44,328 nucleotides of DNA from Cytophagaceae bacterium. Its GTDB lineage: Bacteria; Bacteroidota; Bacteroidia; Cytophagales; Cytophagaceae. A program made the translations under genes and the position numbers. The DNA lies in contig JALONM010000048.1 in assembly GCA_025454925.1 (NCBI GenBank), forward strand, positions 1 through 44,328, read 5' to 3'. A model generated the notes under the pieces. It did not search any database. It saw only the letters and a program-made list of their open reading frames with translations, and was not told the origin of the DNA. Shown in pieces: positions 8,604 to 17,016 of this stretch (the first letter of the stretch is position 1; every line of letters begins with the position of its first letter).

Positions 8604-11600
8604 ATGAAACGCTGGATTTTATTTTTAGCTTGTTGTATTTCCATGTGGGCACAAGCGCAGACCAATCAGATCAGTGAAGGTCGCATTAAGTTAGGCCTTA
8701 ATTCTGGCGCCGCTTGGCAGCAGTCTGATGTAAAGGGGGTTTTTGGTTGGGGTACTGGCGCAACCTTAGAATGGGCATTTTTGCAAAATAATACCAGTGT
8801 TTTCGGATTAAGTTTCCGGGGGCGTTATTTATTCTCCTCTACCCGCGGAATTGACCGCGTTTCAAGATTGGGATTGCTGAATAACGATGCCTTGAATGGT
8901 ATAGCCGGACCTGATTATACTTCGTATTCAAAATTTTATCACAACCATAAAACCTTTGCCAGTAATCTGGATTTGGAATTAATGCTTCATTTTAATCGCT
9001 TAAGAGCGAAGCACAATATTATTCTGTACCTCTTCGGAGGCCTTGGCTACATGGGGTATCGCGCATTACTCGACCAGCGCGACGGTTTAGGTGGTCTTTA
9101 CGATTATTCAGGTGTAGGCAATTCTATTTTTACCGTTAAACAGGATTTGCGTTTTTTAAGAGATAATACCTATGAAACAGCGGCGGAAGGCTCTGGTACC
9201 AGGAATTGGGTGTTTGCACCTTCTTGGGGGGTAGGATTCGGATTCAGATTGTCCCCAGTTTTTTCCATGATTTTCGAACATAAAATCACCTATCCCGCCA
9301 CCGATTTACTCGACGGTCAGCAATGGAAATCGGATAATACCTTGTCAACTCGTCAGGATATACATCATTACGCCAACTTGGGGTTACGTTTCAGTATGTT
9401 TGGTGGAGACGCTCGTGTACGCACTACGGGGCATGTGCGCACGCATCAGGAAATTAATCCACCTCCCTTTATTACTATTAACGAACCTTCTATATATCCC
9501 GCTACAGCCCCCAATTGTCAGGCAGAATTGATTTTTACAGTAGCTAATATCACTTCCAAAGATCAGGTAGAAATAAGACTCAACGGCAGATTGTTAGCGC
9601 AGTCGGAATACACCATGGATTATTCTACCAAACAATTTAAAGTCAATAAAGCTCTGACTGGAGAATCTGTGTTTAGCATTCGTGCGGTAAATGCCAATGG
9701 GCAAGACAATGAATCCGTTCAATTTGGTTGTTCACCAACGGTATATCCACCGTTAATAACGTTGGTAGAACCAGGTACCAGTGTAAATGCAAATTGCACC
9801 GCCGCGTTCAAAGTGGCGATTAAAAATATTACCTCTCCTGATCAGGTGGAAGTGCGTAAAAATGGCATCACCATTGGCCGCTCGGAGTATTCCTGGAATT
9901 CTTCCAATGGGATGTTAGTATTGAATCCAGTAGTCATTACTACGAATACCATTTTTTACATCAAAGCAACCAATACTGGTGGTTCCTCTTCATTGGAGGT
10001 GAAATTCAATTGCTCAAAAGCCAGAGTGTTGCCTTTACCAGAAGTGCAGATTACAAACCCAACCATTGATCCTTTTGTTTCAGCCTCTTGTCTAGAAACC
10101 GTTCGTGCTACCTTGCGCAACGTTAAAGCCACCGATAAAATTCAAGTGAGTATTAATAATCTGTTGTTACGTCCAACACAATATTCTTACAACGCCTCGA
10201 GTGGTGTACTTACCATTCCTTCTATTCCAGTGGAAGAAACGGTGCTAGTAAAAATAATGGCAAGTACCGAGGGAGGAACTGCCACCGACGAAACTACCAT
10301 CACGTGTCGTAAACCTGTTATTATCGCACCTCCGCAAACCCCTCCGGTAGTTACTATTTCTACGCCCTCTACCAATCCTTATACTTCTGTTTCCTGCAAA
10401 GAGCAAGTCGTGGCCTTTACACAGTATGTGCAGGACAAATCTGGAATTGCGGTTATGATTAATAACGCTCCCTTATCGCCAGCGCTGTTTACGTTCAATT
10501 CCACCACGGGAGAAATCAGGTTTACCGTCACAATAAGTCAGAGCGCATTGGTGAGTATTCAGGTTCGTAATGCCTTTGGTACAGCCTCCGATGAGTTGAG
10601 GATGGTGTGTAATCCTACCATCACAGAAACCCAGGCTCCTTATGTTTCTATCTTAAATCCTCCGACGGAGTCTTATGTTTCGATAAATTGTTCAGAAGAA
10701 ATTATTGCAGAAACTCGAAACGTTAAAACCAAAGAAGAAATTAAAGTATACTGGAATGGTTCCCAACTTTCGCCTACTGTGTTTGTATTTGACCCGGCGT
10801 TGCAGCGAATAAAAGTACAGCGTAAGTTTAATGTTAAATCAGTAGTAAAGATAACGGTATCCAACCGGGGCGGTACATCCTCCGATCAGGTAGAATTGAT
10901 TTGTCAGCCTGAAGTAGTGGTAAAACCTCCTTCCGTGGTGATACAAACACCATCTTCGGAATTTTTGGTTTCTATTACTTGTAAGGAAAAGATTCTTGCG
11001 GCACTTACAAACGTAACCAACAAATCAGAGGTTTCGGTATGGATAGGCGACAGATTGCTGGCTTCAACAGAATACATCCTCTCTTCTGATTTAAAAACAG
11101 TAAGCCTTGAACCGATCATTGCAGAAGAAAAAGTGGTTCGAATTCGGGTAAGCAATGCCGGAGGTGTGGCAGAAGATCAGGTCACCATCCGTTGTATTCT
11201 TCCTCCACAAATTGTTATTACTACCCCAGCAACGGAAACCTTTGTGTCAACGGATTGTCGCGAGTTGGTAAGCGCTAGCCTGGTGAATGTAACTAAACCA
11301 GCACAGGTCAGTGTTTTTGCAAATGAAATTAAATTGGATCCAAGTGTTTATGTGGTAGATCTCGAAGCAAAAAAACTGACCCTGAATTATATTTTTCAGC
11401 AGAATGTTACGCTTCGCATGGTCGTTACCAACGAAGCCGGCACTGCCAGCGATTTTGTTAAATTAACCTGTACACCTGTTGTAGTGCCAAAACCTTTGCC
11501 TATTATTGAATGCATCAATCCTGTGACGAAAGATGGACAAATGGAGGTTTGTTCCGGCAACTGTGATTTTATGATAAAAGCCTCTGTGCTTAATCTGCAA

Positions 11601-14600
11601 GATGTTTCTCAGTTAAAAATCTTTGTGAATGATAAAAAATTAAATTCGAATCTGTATAGTTTTTCTCCGCAGGTCGGACAATTGATTATTAGTCGTTCGC
11701 TTACTATGGGAGCCAAAGAGTTTATCCGTATTGAAGCAAAAAATGACAACGGCGAGGCTAAAGAGCAAATTACGCTTACCTGCAACCAAAAAGAGAGACA
11801 ACCTCGCTTTGTATTGCTAAAGCCGGCTGATAAAGTAGTGAGAACTCAGCAATGCTCACAACAGGTACAATTTAAATTGGAGAATATTTCCAAAGAGCGT
11901 TGCAAGTTAATGCTTAATAACCTGATTGTAAATCCCGACCAATATCAGTGGGATGCTTCAACGTTAACCATTACTATGTTGTTGAACACTAGTTCCGAAT
12001 TGAAATTGGAAGGTGCTAATGAATGTGGATCAACTTCTGAAACTTTTAGCTTGGTTTGCCTACCTCCGAATCCAGAGGTATTGATTACTTCTCATACCTC
12101 ATCGCCATTTGTGTCGGTATCGTGTAGTGAGAACATAAAAGCCACTGTTCGTAACATAAAGAAGAAGGAACAAATCACGGTGATGATTAATGAGAATCCA
12201 TTACCTTCAGACCAATTCAGTTTCAATGCACAAACCCAGGTCGTAGAATTAAAAGCTCAGGTGGCTGCTTCCACAGTTGTAAAGATTACGGCCACCAATG
12301 AGTCCTCCAGCGCCACCGCAGAAGTAACCTTGACTTGTAAGCCTGTAGTGCTCCCTCCTGTCGTTACTATTACAAGCCCTGCCAGCGTTCCTTATACCTC
12401 TCTCTCATGCCGCGAATCGATTAAAGCAATTGTGCAGCACGTTCAAGATAAATCACAGATAAAGGTTAACGTAAATGGAAAAGAGTTAGCCCAGGAGTTG
12501 TTCTCCTATTCACCTGCACTGAAAGAGGTGAGTCTGGAAACGGATATCTCAGCAACGACTACTGTGGAAATCGTGGCAACGAACGAAGCCGGTACTGCTT
12601 CAGATAAAGCAATGATCGTTTGTAAACCAAAAGTAAATCCTCCGGTGGTAACCATTACCAGTCCTGTCAATCCTATGGTTACAACGGAATGTAATCAGAC
12701 CGTGTTGGCTCAGGTACGGAATGTTACAAGCAAGGAGCAAGTTAGTGTTAAGCTTAATGGTGTTCCGGTGAATTCATCCCTGTATACCTTCAATCCAACG
12801 TCTTCTATAGTAACCTTCCAGACCGAAATCGACAAACAAGCTTCTATTGAAGTATTTGCTACCAACGAAGCCGGAACTGCGTCCGACAAGGTAGATATAA
12901 CCTGCAAGAAAGAAGTAGTGGTAGAGATCCCTGATTTTCCAGAGAATTCTACTTGTCCATCCACCTCACCATCGCCATATGTGGATTGTGCTTCCTGTCA
13001 TTCTACAGAACAAGGACTTAGCACCTTGCTTGTGGAAGATGGTAAAAAAGTTTGTATCACCGGTACTTACACTGGCTCCATTACCATTAAGGGAGGAATG
13101 CTGGTAATATGTGGTAACGCGCGACCAAGTTCCCTGAATTTCAGCAAAGGGGTATTGGTGATCAACGGCGAGGCAACGTTTGCCAATCTCAATCTGAACA
13201 ACAGCAATTGTACCGTTCGTAATTTCGGTACCTTACGTGTGGAAGGTAGCACATTCAATGCTCGCATGGAAAACTATGGAGTGATGCATGTAAGCAGCGA
13301 TTGCAACATCAATTCCAATGGGATATTTAAAAATACTGGTACACTGAATGTGAATGGTAGTGTCAACAATAGCAAATTTATTTGCAACAGCGGTACCATG
13401 AACATTAAAGGGAATTTCCATAACAATGGCGCGGCAACACTTATTAATTCCTGTAAAGTCTTGGTTGCTGCTGATTTTCATAATAATGGAAAAATAGAAA
13501 ATAGTGCTTTAATTCAATCTCAGGGAAATACACATATCAACGGAGGTAGCGATCTGATGATGATGGGAGGCAGTCGCCTCATTACGCGTAGCCTAGACTT
13601 TAACGGAAGTGTTACAGGTACCGGCGGCGCTTGCTCGGTTATTTCTGTTGAAACGAATACTACCGTGAATGGAGGTGCTTCCATGAGTGGTTCAGTTTAT
13701 TTATGCGATGCCAACGGAATCGAAACCAATAACAAAAGCAACGAGATTAAATCAACCTGTACTTGTTCGGTACCTGCTTCTTCGTGTGTTCCAGCCTTGC
13801 AGGCTACTGCCGAAAAGGTGCTACCACCTACGGTTCGAATCGAACAGCCTGTAACTACCAATTTCCTGGCATCAGCTTGCCAATATCAATTGATTGCCGC
13901 TGTGCTTGAAGTAAAAGGGAAGGACCAGATTCAGGTTAAAATCAATAATCGCGAAGTGGCTGCTTCTGCTTTCCATTTCGATCCTCTCAGTCATAAGCTG
14001 AGTGTTGATCTGGAGTTGGAAGAAACCTTAACACAAGTGACTATCACCGCAACGAATAGCGCAGGTACTTCCAGCGATTCTAAAGCATTGCGTTGCACCA
14101 AACCAAAGAAGGACGATGGATTTACTTTCGAAATTAATAACGGTTCGGTGGTGCCATCCTCTTGCTTTACTGCTTCTGTAAAAGTGTTGGGATGTGCGCT
14201 TAAGGCCAATGGCGTGGGGGCCGATTATCCTATTCAACTGCAAGTGAGTTTAGGCGGTATATGGATTGATCCGTTTGGAACCTATGCTGGATTCCATGCT
14301 AGTTCAAACATCAACGATCAGCAAACACATACCTGGAACTCATCTTATTCCATTCCTGCCAACACCCCGATTGTCATCAAGACAAAGTCGTTTGCACCTA
14401 ATTCCACAGGAGCTCCATTGTTTGAACGCAGTTCGGCCACAGGAGGTGCTTTTGTGAAAGTACTTCGGAACGGGGAGCCTGTTCCTAAGATTAGCGGATT
14501 CGAAGGGCAGTCCGATGTGGAAGGCTATTTAAAACCCTATCTCGCTGATGGGAAAATGAAATTGGCCGACAATCAAGCTATTTATTTGTTTGAATTGGGA

Positions 14601-15944
14601 ACGAATTCTGCTACCTCAAAAGCAAATGATATGCAAGACTGTGTGGTGCTTGTAACTCTTAGTCCTTCCTCGTCGAATGATTGTGATGCGGGCAATCTTC
14701 AACAGGAAAAACAAAAAGTAGAGGGGCAGAACAAAACCAAAGAACAGTCCATAGAACAGGAGAAGCAGCGCATTGAGGCAGAAAAGAAAAAAGCAGAAGA
14801 AGAGGAAAAGAAGCGTAAGGAAGAAGAGTATATGAATGAGCAAATTGAAATTTGCCATAAGCCTCCGGGAAATCCAGAGAATTGCCAGACGATCCGAATT
14901 CCTCGAAGTGCCTTGCGGGCGCATCTGGCGCATGGCGATCATGAAGGGGCTTGCACAGCGCTTGAAATGGAATTGAAACGCAAGAAGGAACAGGAGCTGC
15001 AAGAAAAACAACGGGAAGAGGAGGAGGAAAAGCAAAAGGAGCAGAAGTCCTTAGAAGAGAAACGAAGAGCGGAAGAAGAAGAGCGTCGTCGTCAGGAAAA
15101 GGAATTGGAAGAAAAGCGGAAAGTTGAAGAGGCGGAGAAGAAGCGCAAAGAGGAAGAGTATATGAATGAGCAAATAGAAATTTGTCATAAGCCTCCAGGT
15201 AATCCTGAGAATTGCCAAACACTCCGTATACCTCGCAGTGCGCTGAAGGCCCATCTGGCCCATGGCGACCATGAGGGTCCTTGCACCGAGGCGGAAATGG
15301 AATTAAAACGTAAAAAGGAACAGGAATTGCTAGAAAAGCAACGGGAGGAAGAGGAAAAGAAGCAGAAGGAACAGCAATTGTTGGAAGAAAAGCGGAAAGC
15401 GGAAGAAGCAGAGCGTCAGCGTCAGCAGGAAGAGTTGGAAGAAAAGCGGCGCAAGGAGGAGGCTGAACGCAACCGAATAGAAGAAGAGCAGCGTAAGAAA
15501 GAACAAGCTGAAACGGAAGAAAAGCGGAAAGCGGAAGAAGCAGAGCGTCAGCGTCAGCAGGAAGAGTTGGAAGAAAAGCGGCGCAAGGAGGAGGCTGAAC
15601 GTAAACGAATAGAAGAAGAGCAGCGTAGAAAGGAACAAGCCGAATCGGAAGAAAAACGTAAAGCAGAAGAAGCTGAGCGCAGAAGACAGGAAGAGGAGCT
15701 GCAACGCAAGCAACAGGCAGAGCGAGAACAGCAGGAGAGAGAACGCGCAGAGCGTGAGCGCCTGGAAAAAGAAAAGGCAGAACGGGAACGCGCTGAAAGA
15801 GAACGACTCGAGCGTGAAAAAGCTGAACGTGAGCGTCAGGCCAAAGAAGAAGCCGAAAGAAAGCAGCGAGAACAGGAAGAAGCCGAACGCAAGCGCAAGG
15901 AGGCAGAAGAAGCCGAAAAACAGAAAGAACCGAAAAATGAATAG
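8604..15944 (+). CDS. Giant envelope protein: barrel, Ig-like repeats, beta-helix-like block, charged coiled coil
   Basis: The protein has 2446 residues. After a signal peptide (about 1-19), residues 20-280 look like an outer-membrane beta-barrel domain. Residues about 286-1440 hold twelve Ig-like repeats of 85-100 residues, each with a pattern like P-V-x-I-T-x-P, a central Cys, NxxxL, and an ending such as TNEAGTASD followed by a strand with Cys; a thirteenth lies at about 1742-1832. Between them (about 1475-1730) is a Gly/Asn-rich block of short strands resembling a beta-helix. Residues about 1836-2025 form another domain ending in a DMQDCVVLV strand. The last 410 residues are a Glu/Lys/Arg/Gln-rich coiled coil with two CHKPPGNP...AHLAHGD motifs. 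No type IX C-terminal domain is seen. The barrel-then-Ig order recalls intimin/invasin-like proteins. The function is unknown; an adhesin or envelope scaffold is an inference. Confidence 0.85.
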   Translation: MKRWILFLACCISMWAQAQTNQISEGRIKLGLNSGAAWQQSDVKGVFGWGTGATLEWAFLQNNTSVFGLSFRGRYLFSSTRGIDRVSRLGLLNNDALNGIAGPDYTSYSKFYHNHKTFASNLDLELMLHFNRLRAKHNIILYLFGGLGYMGYRALLDQRDGLGGLYDYSGVGNSIFTVKQDLRFLRDNTYETAAEGSGTRNWVFAPSWGVGFGFRLSPVFSMIFEHKITYPATDLLDGQQWKSDNTLSTRQDIHHYANLGLRFSMFGGDARVRTTGHVRTHQEINPPPFITINEPSIYPATAPNCQAELIFTVANITSKDQVEIRLNGRLLAQSEYTMDYSTKQFKVNKALTGESVFSIRAVNANGQDNESVQFGCSPTVYPPLITLVEPGTSVNANCTAAFKVAIKNITSPDQVEVRKNGITIGRSEYSWNSSNGMLVLNPVVITTNTIFYIKATNTGGSSSLEVKFNCSKARVLPLPEVQITNPTIDPFVSASCLETVRATLRNVKATDKIQVSINNLLLRPTQYSYNASSGVLTIPSIPVEETVLVKIMASTEGGTATDETTITCRKPVIIAPPQTPPVVTISTPSTNPYTSVSCKEQVVAFTQYVQDKSGIAVMINNAPLSPALFTFNSTTGEIRFTVTISQSALVSIQVRNAFGTASDELRMVCNPTITETQAPYVSILNPPTESYVSINCSEEIIAETRNVKTKEEIKVYWNGSQLSPTVFVFDPALQRIKVQRKFNVKSVVKITVSNRGGTSSDQVELICQPEVVVKPPSVVIQTPSSEFLVSITCKEKILAALTNVTNKSEVSVWIGDRLLASTEYILSSDLKTVSLEPIIAEEKVVRIRVSNAGGVAEDQVTIRCILPPQIVITTPATETFVSTDCRELVSASLVNVTKPAQVSVFANEIKLDPSVYVVDLEAKKLTLNYIFQQNVTLRMVVTNEAGTASDFVKLTCTPVVVPKPLPIIECINPVTKDGQMEVCSGNCDFMIKASVLNLQDVSQLKIFVNDKKLNSNLYSFSPQVGQLIISRSLTMGAKEFIRIEAKNDNGEAKEQITLTCNQKERQPRFVLLKPADKVVRTQQCSQQVQFKLENISKERCKLMLNNLIVNPDQYQWDASTLTITMLLNTSSELKLEGANECGSTSETFSLVCLPPNPEVLITSHTSSPFVSVSCSENIKATVRNIKKKEQITVMINENPLPSDQFSFNAQTQVVELKAQVAASTVVKITATNESSSATAEVTLTCKPVVLPPVVTITSPASVPYTSLSCRESIKAIVQHVQDKSQIKVNVNGKELAQELFSYSPALKEVSLETDISATTTVEIVATNEAGTASDKAMIVCKPKVNPPVVTITSPVNPMVTTECNQTVLAQVRNVTSKEQVSVKLNGVPVNSSLYTFNPTSSIVTFQTEIDKQASIEVFATNEAGTASDKVDITCKKEVVVEIPDFPENSTCPSTSPSPYVDCASCHSTEQGLSTLLVEDGKKVCITGTYTGSITIKGGMLVICGNARPSSLNFSKGVLVINGEATFANLNLNNSNCTVRNFGTLRVEGSTFNARMENYGVMHVSSDCNINSNGIFKNTGTLNVNGSVNNSKFICNSGTMNIKGNFHNNGAATLINSCKVLVAADFHNNGKIENSALIQSQGNTHINGGSDLMMMGGSRLITRSLDFNGSVTGTGGACSVISVETNTTVNGGASMSGSVYLCDANGIETNNKSNEIKSTCTCSVPASSCVPALQATAEKVLPPTVRIEQPVTTNFLASACQYQLIAAVLEVKGKDQIQVKINNREVAASAFHFDPLSHKLSVDLELEETLTQVTITATNSAGTSSDSKALRCTKPKKDDGFTFEINNGSVVPSSCFTASVKVLGCALKANGVGADYPIQLQVSLGGIWIDPFGTYAGFHASSNINDQQTHTWNSSYSIPANTPIVIKTKSFAPNSTGAPLFERSSATGGAFVKVLRNGEPVPKISGFEGQSDVEGYLKPYLADGKMKLADNQAIYLFELGTNSATSKANDMQDCVVLVTLSPSSSNDCDAGNLQQEKQKVEGQNKTKEQSIEQEKQRIEAEKKKAEEEEKKRKEEEYMNEQIEICHKPPGNPENCQTIRIPRSALRAHLAHGDHEGACTALEMELKRKKEQELQEKQREEEEEKQKEQKSLEEKRRAEEEERRRQEKELEEKRKVEEAEKKRKEEEYMNEQIEICHKPPGNPENCQTLRIPRSALKAHLAHGDHEGPCTEAEMELKRKKEQELLEKQREEEEKKQKEQQLLEEKRKAEEAERQRQQEELEEKRRKEEAERNRIEEEQRKKEQAETEEKRKAEEAERQRQQEELEEKRRKEEAERKRIEEEQRRKEQAESEEKRKAEEAERRRQEEELQRKQQAEREQQERERAERERLEKEKAERERAERERLEREKAERERQAKEEAERKQREQEEAERKRKEAEEAEKQKEPKNE
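14808..15467 (+). repeat. 330-bp tandem duplication with Cys/His motif
   Basis: Two in-frame copies of a 110-residue unit (14808-15137 and about 15138-15467). Each opens with KKRKEEEYMNEQIEICHKPP, contains GNPENC and AHLAHGDHEG, and continues as a charged coiled coil. The motif cysteines and histidines are conserved in both copies (C2084, H2107, H2110, C2117 and the same residues plus 110). Confidence 0.8.
15384..15647 (+). repeat. 132-bp tandem repeat in the coiled-coil coding region
   Basis: Two nearly identical copies of a 44-codon unit, at 15384-15515 and 15516-15647, encode EEKRKAEEAERQRQQEELEE and its continuation. A third, more diverged copy starts at 15648. The near identity at DNA level suggests recent duplication or slippage. 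Confidence 0.85.
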
Positions 15945-16014
15945 TGGTAGAATTCGATCTAAGGTAAAACCAACACGTTCATAAATTTGATTTTTTGACT
16001 TGTTGCTGCAAGTT

Positions 16015-16043
16015 GCAAAGGCCCGGAACTACCGGGCCTTTGC
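16015..16043 (+). terminator. Strong hairpin after the giant gene
   Basis: GCAAAGGCCCGG pairs perfectly over 12 bp (16015-16026 with 16032-16043) around a 5-base loop AACTA. The CCTTT of the 3' arm is the only T-run. It is 70 bases after the stop and is likely a transcription terminator, possibly for both strands. Confidence 0.6.
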
Positions 16044-16045
16044 CG

Positions 16046-16256
16046 TTTCAACCGGCTTTTCTTCATCGAAGCGAAGCGAGCGATGGAGAAAGCTCATGGC
16101 TCGTAGAGCCATGGCTGGTTTTGCGTGAGGGATAGAGTGGAAAGCCTGGTGGCGTGGGGGGGGGGGGGGGGGCCCCCACGCCACCAAGGGCTTGCAGCGA
16201 TAGCCCGGCCCTTGTGGCGCCTTAGGCGCCGCAAGGGACACGCCCAAAAAAATCTT
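16046..16256 (+). repeat. Hairpin-rich intergenic repeat element, copy A
   Basis: The element contains four nested or successive hairpins: ATCG/CGAT arms near 16065-16083; CATGGCTC-GTA-GAGCCATG (16095-16113); a 14-bp arm TGGTGGCGTGGGGG at 16147-16160 paired with 16173-16186 around a G run; and CCCTTGTGGCGCC (16209-16221) paired with 16225-16237 with one G-T pair. GCGTGAGGGATAG (about 16123-16135) and GCGATAGCCCGG flank the central hairpin. Such segments recur between genes in Bacteroidota. The 5' part (16046-16119) has a diverged second copy at 30461-30543. It may be a structured RNA or a REP-like element. Confidence 0.65.
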
Positions 16257-16388
16257 ATCTCTGAATACTGAATAAAAGCAACATAATGGCTGGAGATTTA
16301 GCTGCCTAAGCAAATGGCATCAATATCTTAGATGTAGGGTTCAATGGAGCAATCATTGCTGTTTGTAAACCTCCCGATAAAATATGGG

Positions 16389-16419
16389 TTGAAAAATCGC
16401 CAAGGAACCTGTATCTTCG
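16389..16419 (+). promoter_or_regulatory. Putative apt promoter
   Basis: TTG at 16389-16391, 20 bases, then TATCTTCG at 16412-16419 (one mismatch to TAnnTTTG). The ATG of apt at 16437 follows closely. It supports the start at 16437 rather than the in-frame ATG at 16344, which is upstream of the promoter. Confidence 0.4.
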
Positions 16420-16436
16420 TACCAGTCCATTTTTTT

Positions 16437-16967
16437 ATGAACGTAGAAGATTCGATCAAGTCAACCATTCGCGATATTCCAGATTTTCCTCAGCCTGGTA
16501 TTTTGTTTAAAGATTTAACACCAATTTTAAAATCACCTGAACTTTGCCTGGAAATTACGGAAGCTTTCGTGCAACTATTGCGGCCTCTTAAGCCCGATGC
16601 GCTCGTAGCGCTGGAGAGCAGAGGGTTTTGGTTTTCTATGATGATTTCTACCCGATTAGGAATTCCGATGATCCCCGTGCGTAAGCCTGGTAAATTACCA
16701 TTTCAAACCATTGCTGAAGAATATTCCCTGGAATATGGTACCAATCGTGTAGAAATGCATGTTGATGCCTTGAAGGCTGGTTCCAGGGTAGTAGTAATGG
16801 ACGATTTGCTGGCCACAGGAGGAACGGCTGAGGCTGCTGCCAAATTGGTGCATCGTCAGGAAAGTCAGGTCCTTGCTTTTGCTTTTGTGGTAGAACTTTC
16901 TGCCTTGGGTGGCAAGTCTCGAATAAAACAATACTCTGAAAATATTATTACCCTTTCGTCCTACTAA
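16437..16967 (+). CDS. apt: Adenine phosphoribosyltransferase
   Basis: Apt salvages adenine to AMP using PRPP in the cytoplasm. The 176-residue protein has the usual family length. It shows IRDIPDFPQPGILFKDLTPI (11-30), the ALESRGF segment (58-64), VRKPGKLP (81-88) and the PRPP-binding motif VVVMDDLLATGGT (118-130). The frame extends upstream to 16344 with 31 extra residues that are not family-like and cross the promoter, so ATG 16437 was chosen. It is followed after 49 bases by the GT87-like gene. Confidence 0.95.
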   Translation: MNVEDSIKSTIRDIPDFPQPGILFKDLTPILKSPELCLEITEAFVQLLRPLKPDALVALESRGFWFSMMISTRLGIPMIPVRKPGKLPFQTIAEEYSLEYGTNRVEMHVDALKAGSRVVVMDDLLATGGTAEAAAKLVHRQESQVLAFAFVVELSALGGKSRIKQYSENIITLSSY

Positions 16968-17016
16968 GTTATTAAAAATGCTTTGGCATGGGTAGGGGAA
17001 AAATGCATGCTAGCTC

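Larger units (their letters stand above)
15945..16436. other. Intergenic region with terminator, hairpin-rich repeat and apt promoter
   Basis: This stretch of 492 bases has no believable gene. It holds a strong hairpin (16015-16043), a composite hairpin-rich repeat element (about 16046-16256) including a 17-G run, and a promoter-like pair before apt (16389-16419). The minus-strand open frame across it is a by-product of the GC-rich repeat. Confidence 0.6.

Noticed and set aside
14616-15713. Several Leu/Phe-rich minus-strand frames opposite the coiled-coil part of the giant gene
   Set aside because: They are the antisense reading of Glu/Lys-rich codons. Low complexity, overlapping a clear coding frame.
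16029-16313. Minus-strand open frame of 94 codons over the hairpin-rich repeat
   Set aside because: It is composed of the repeat and the 17-G run (a Pro run in translation), has no family features, and lies wholly in the repeat element.
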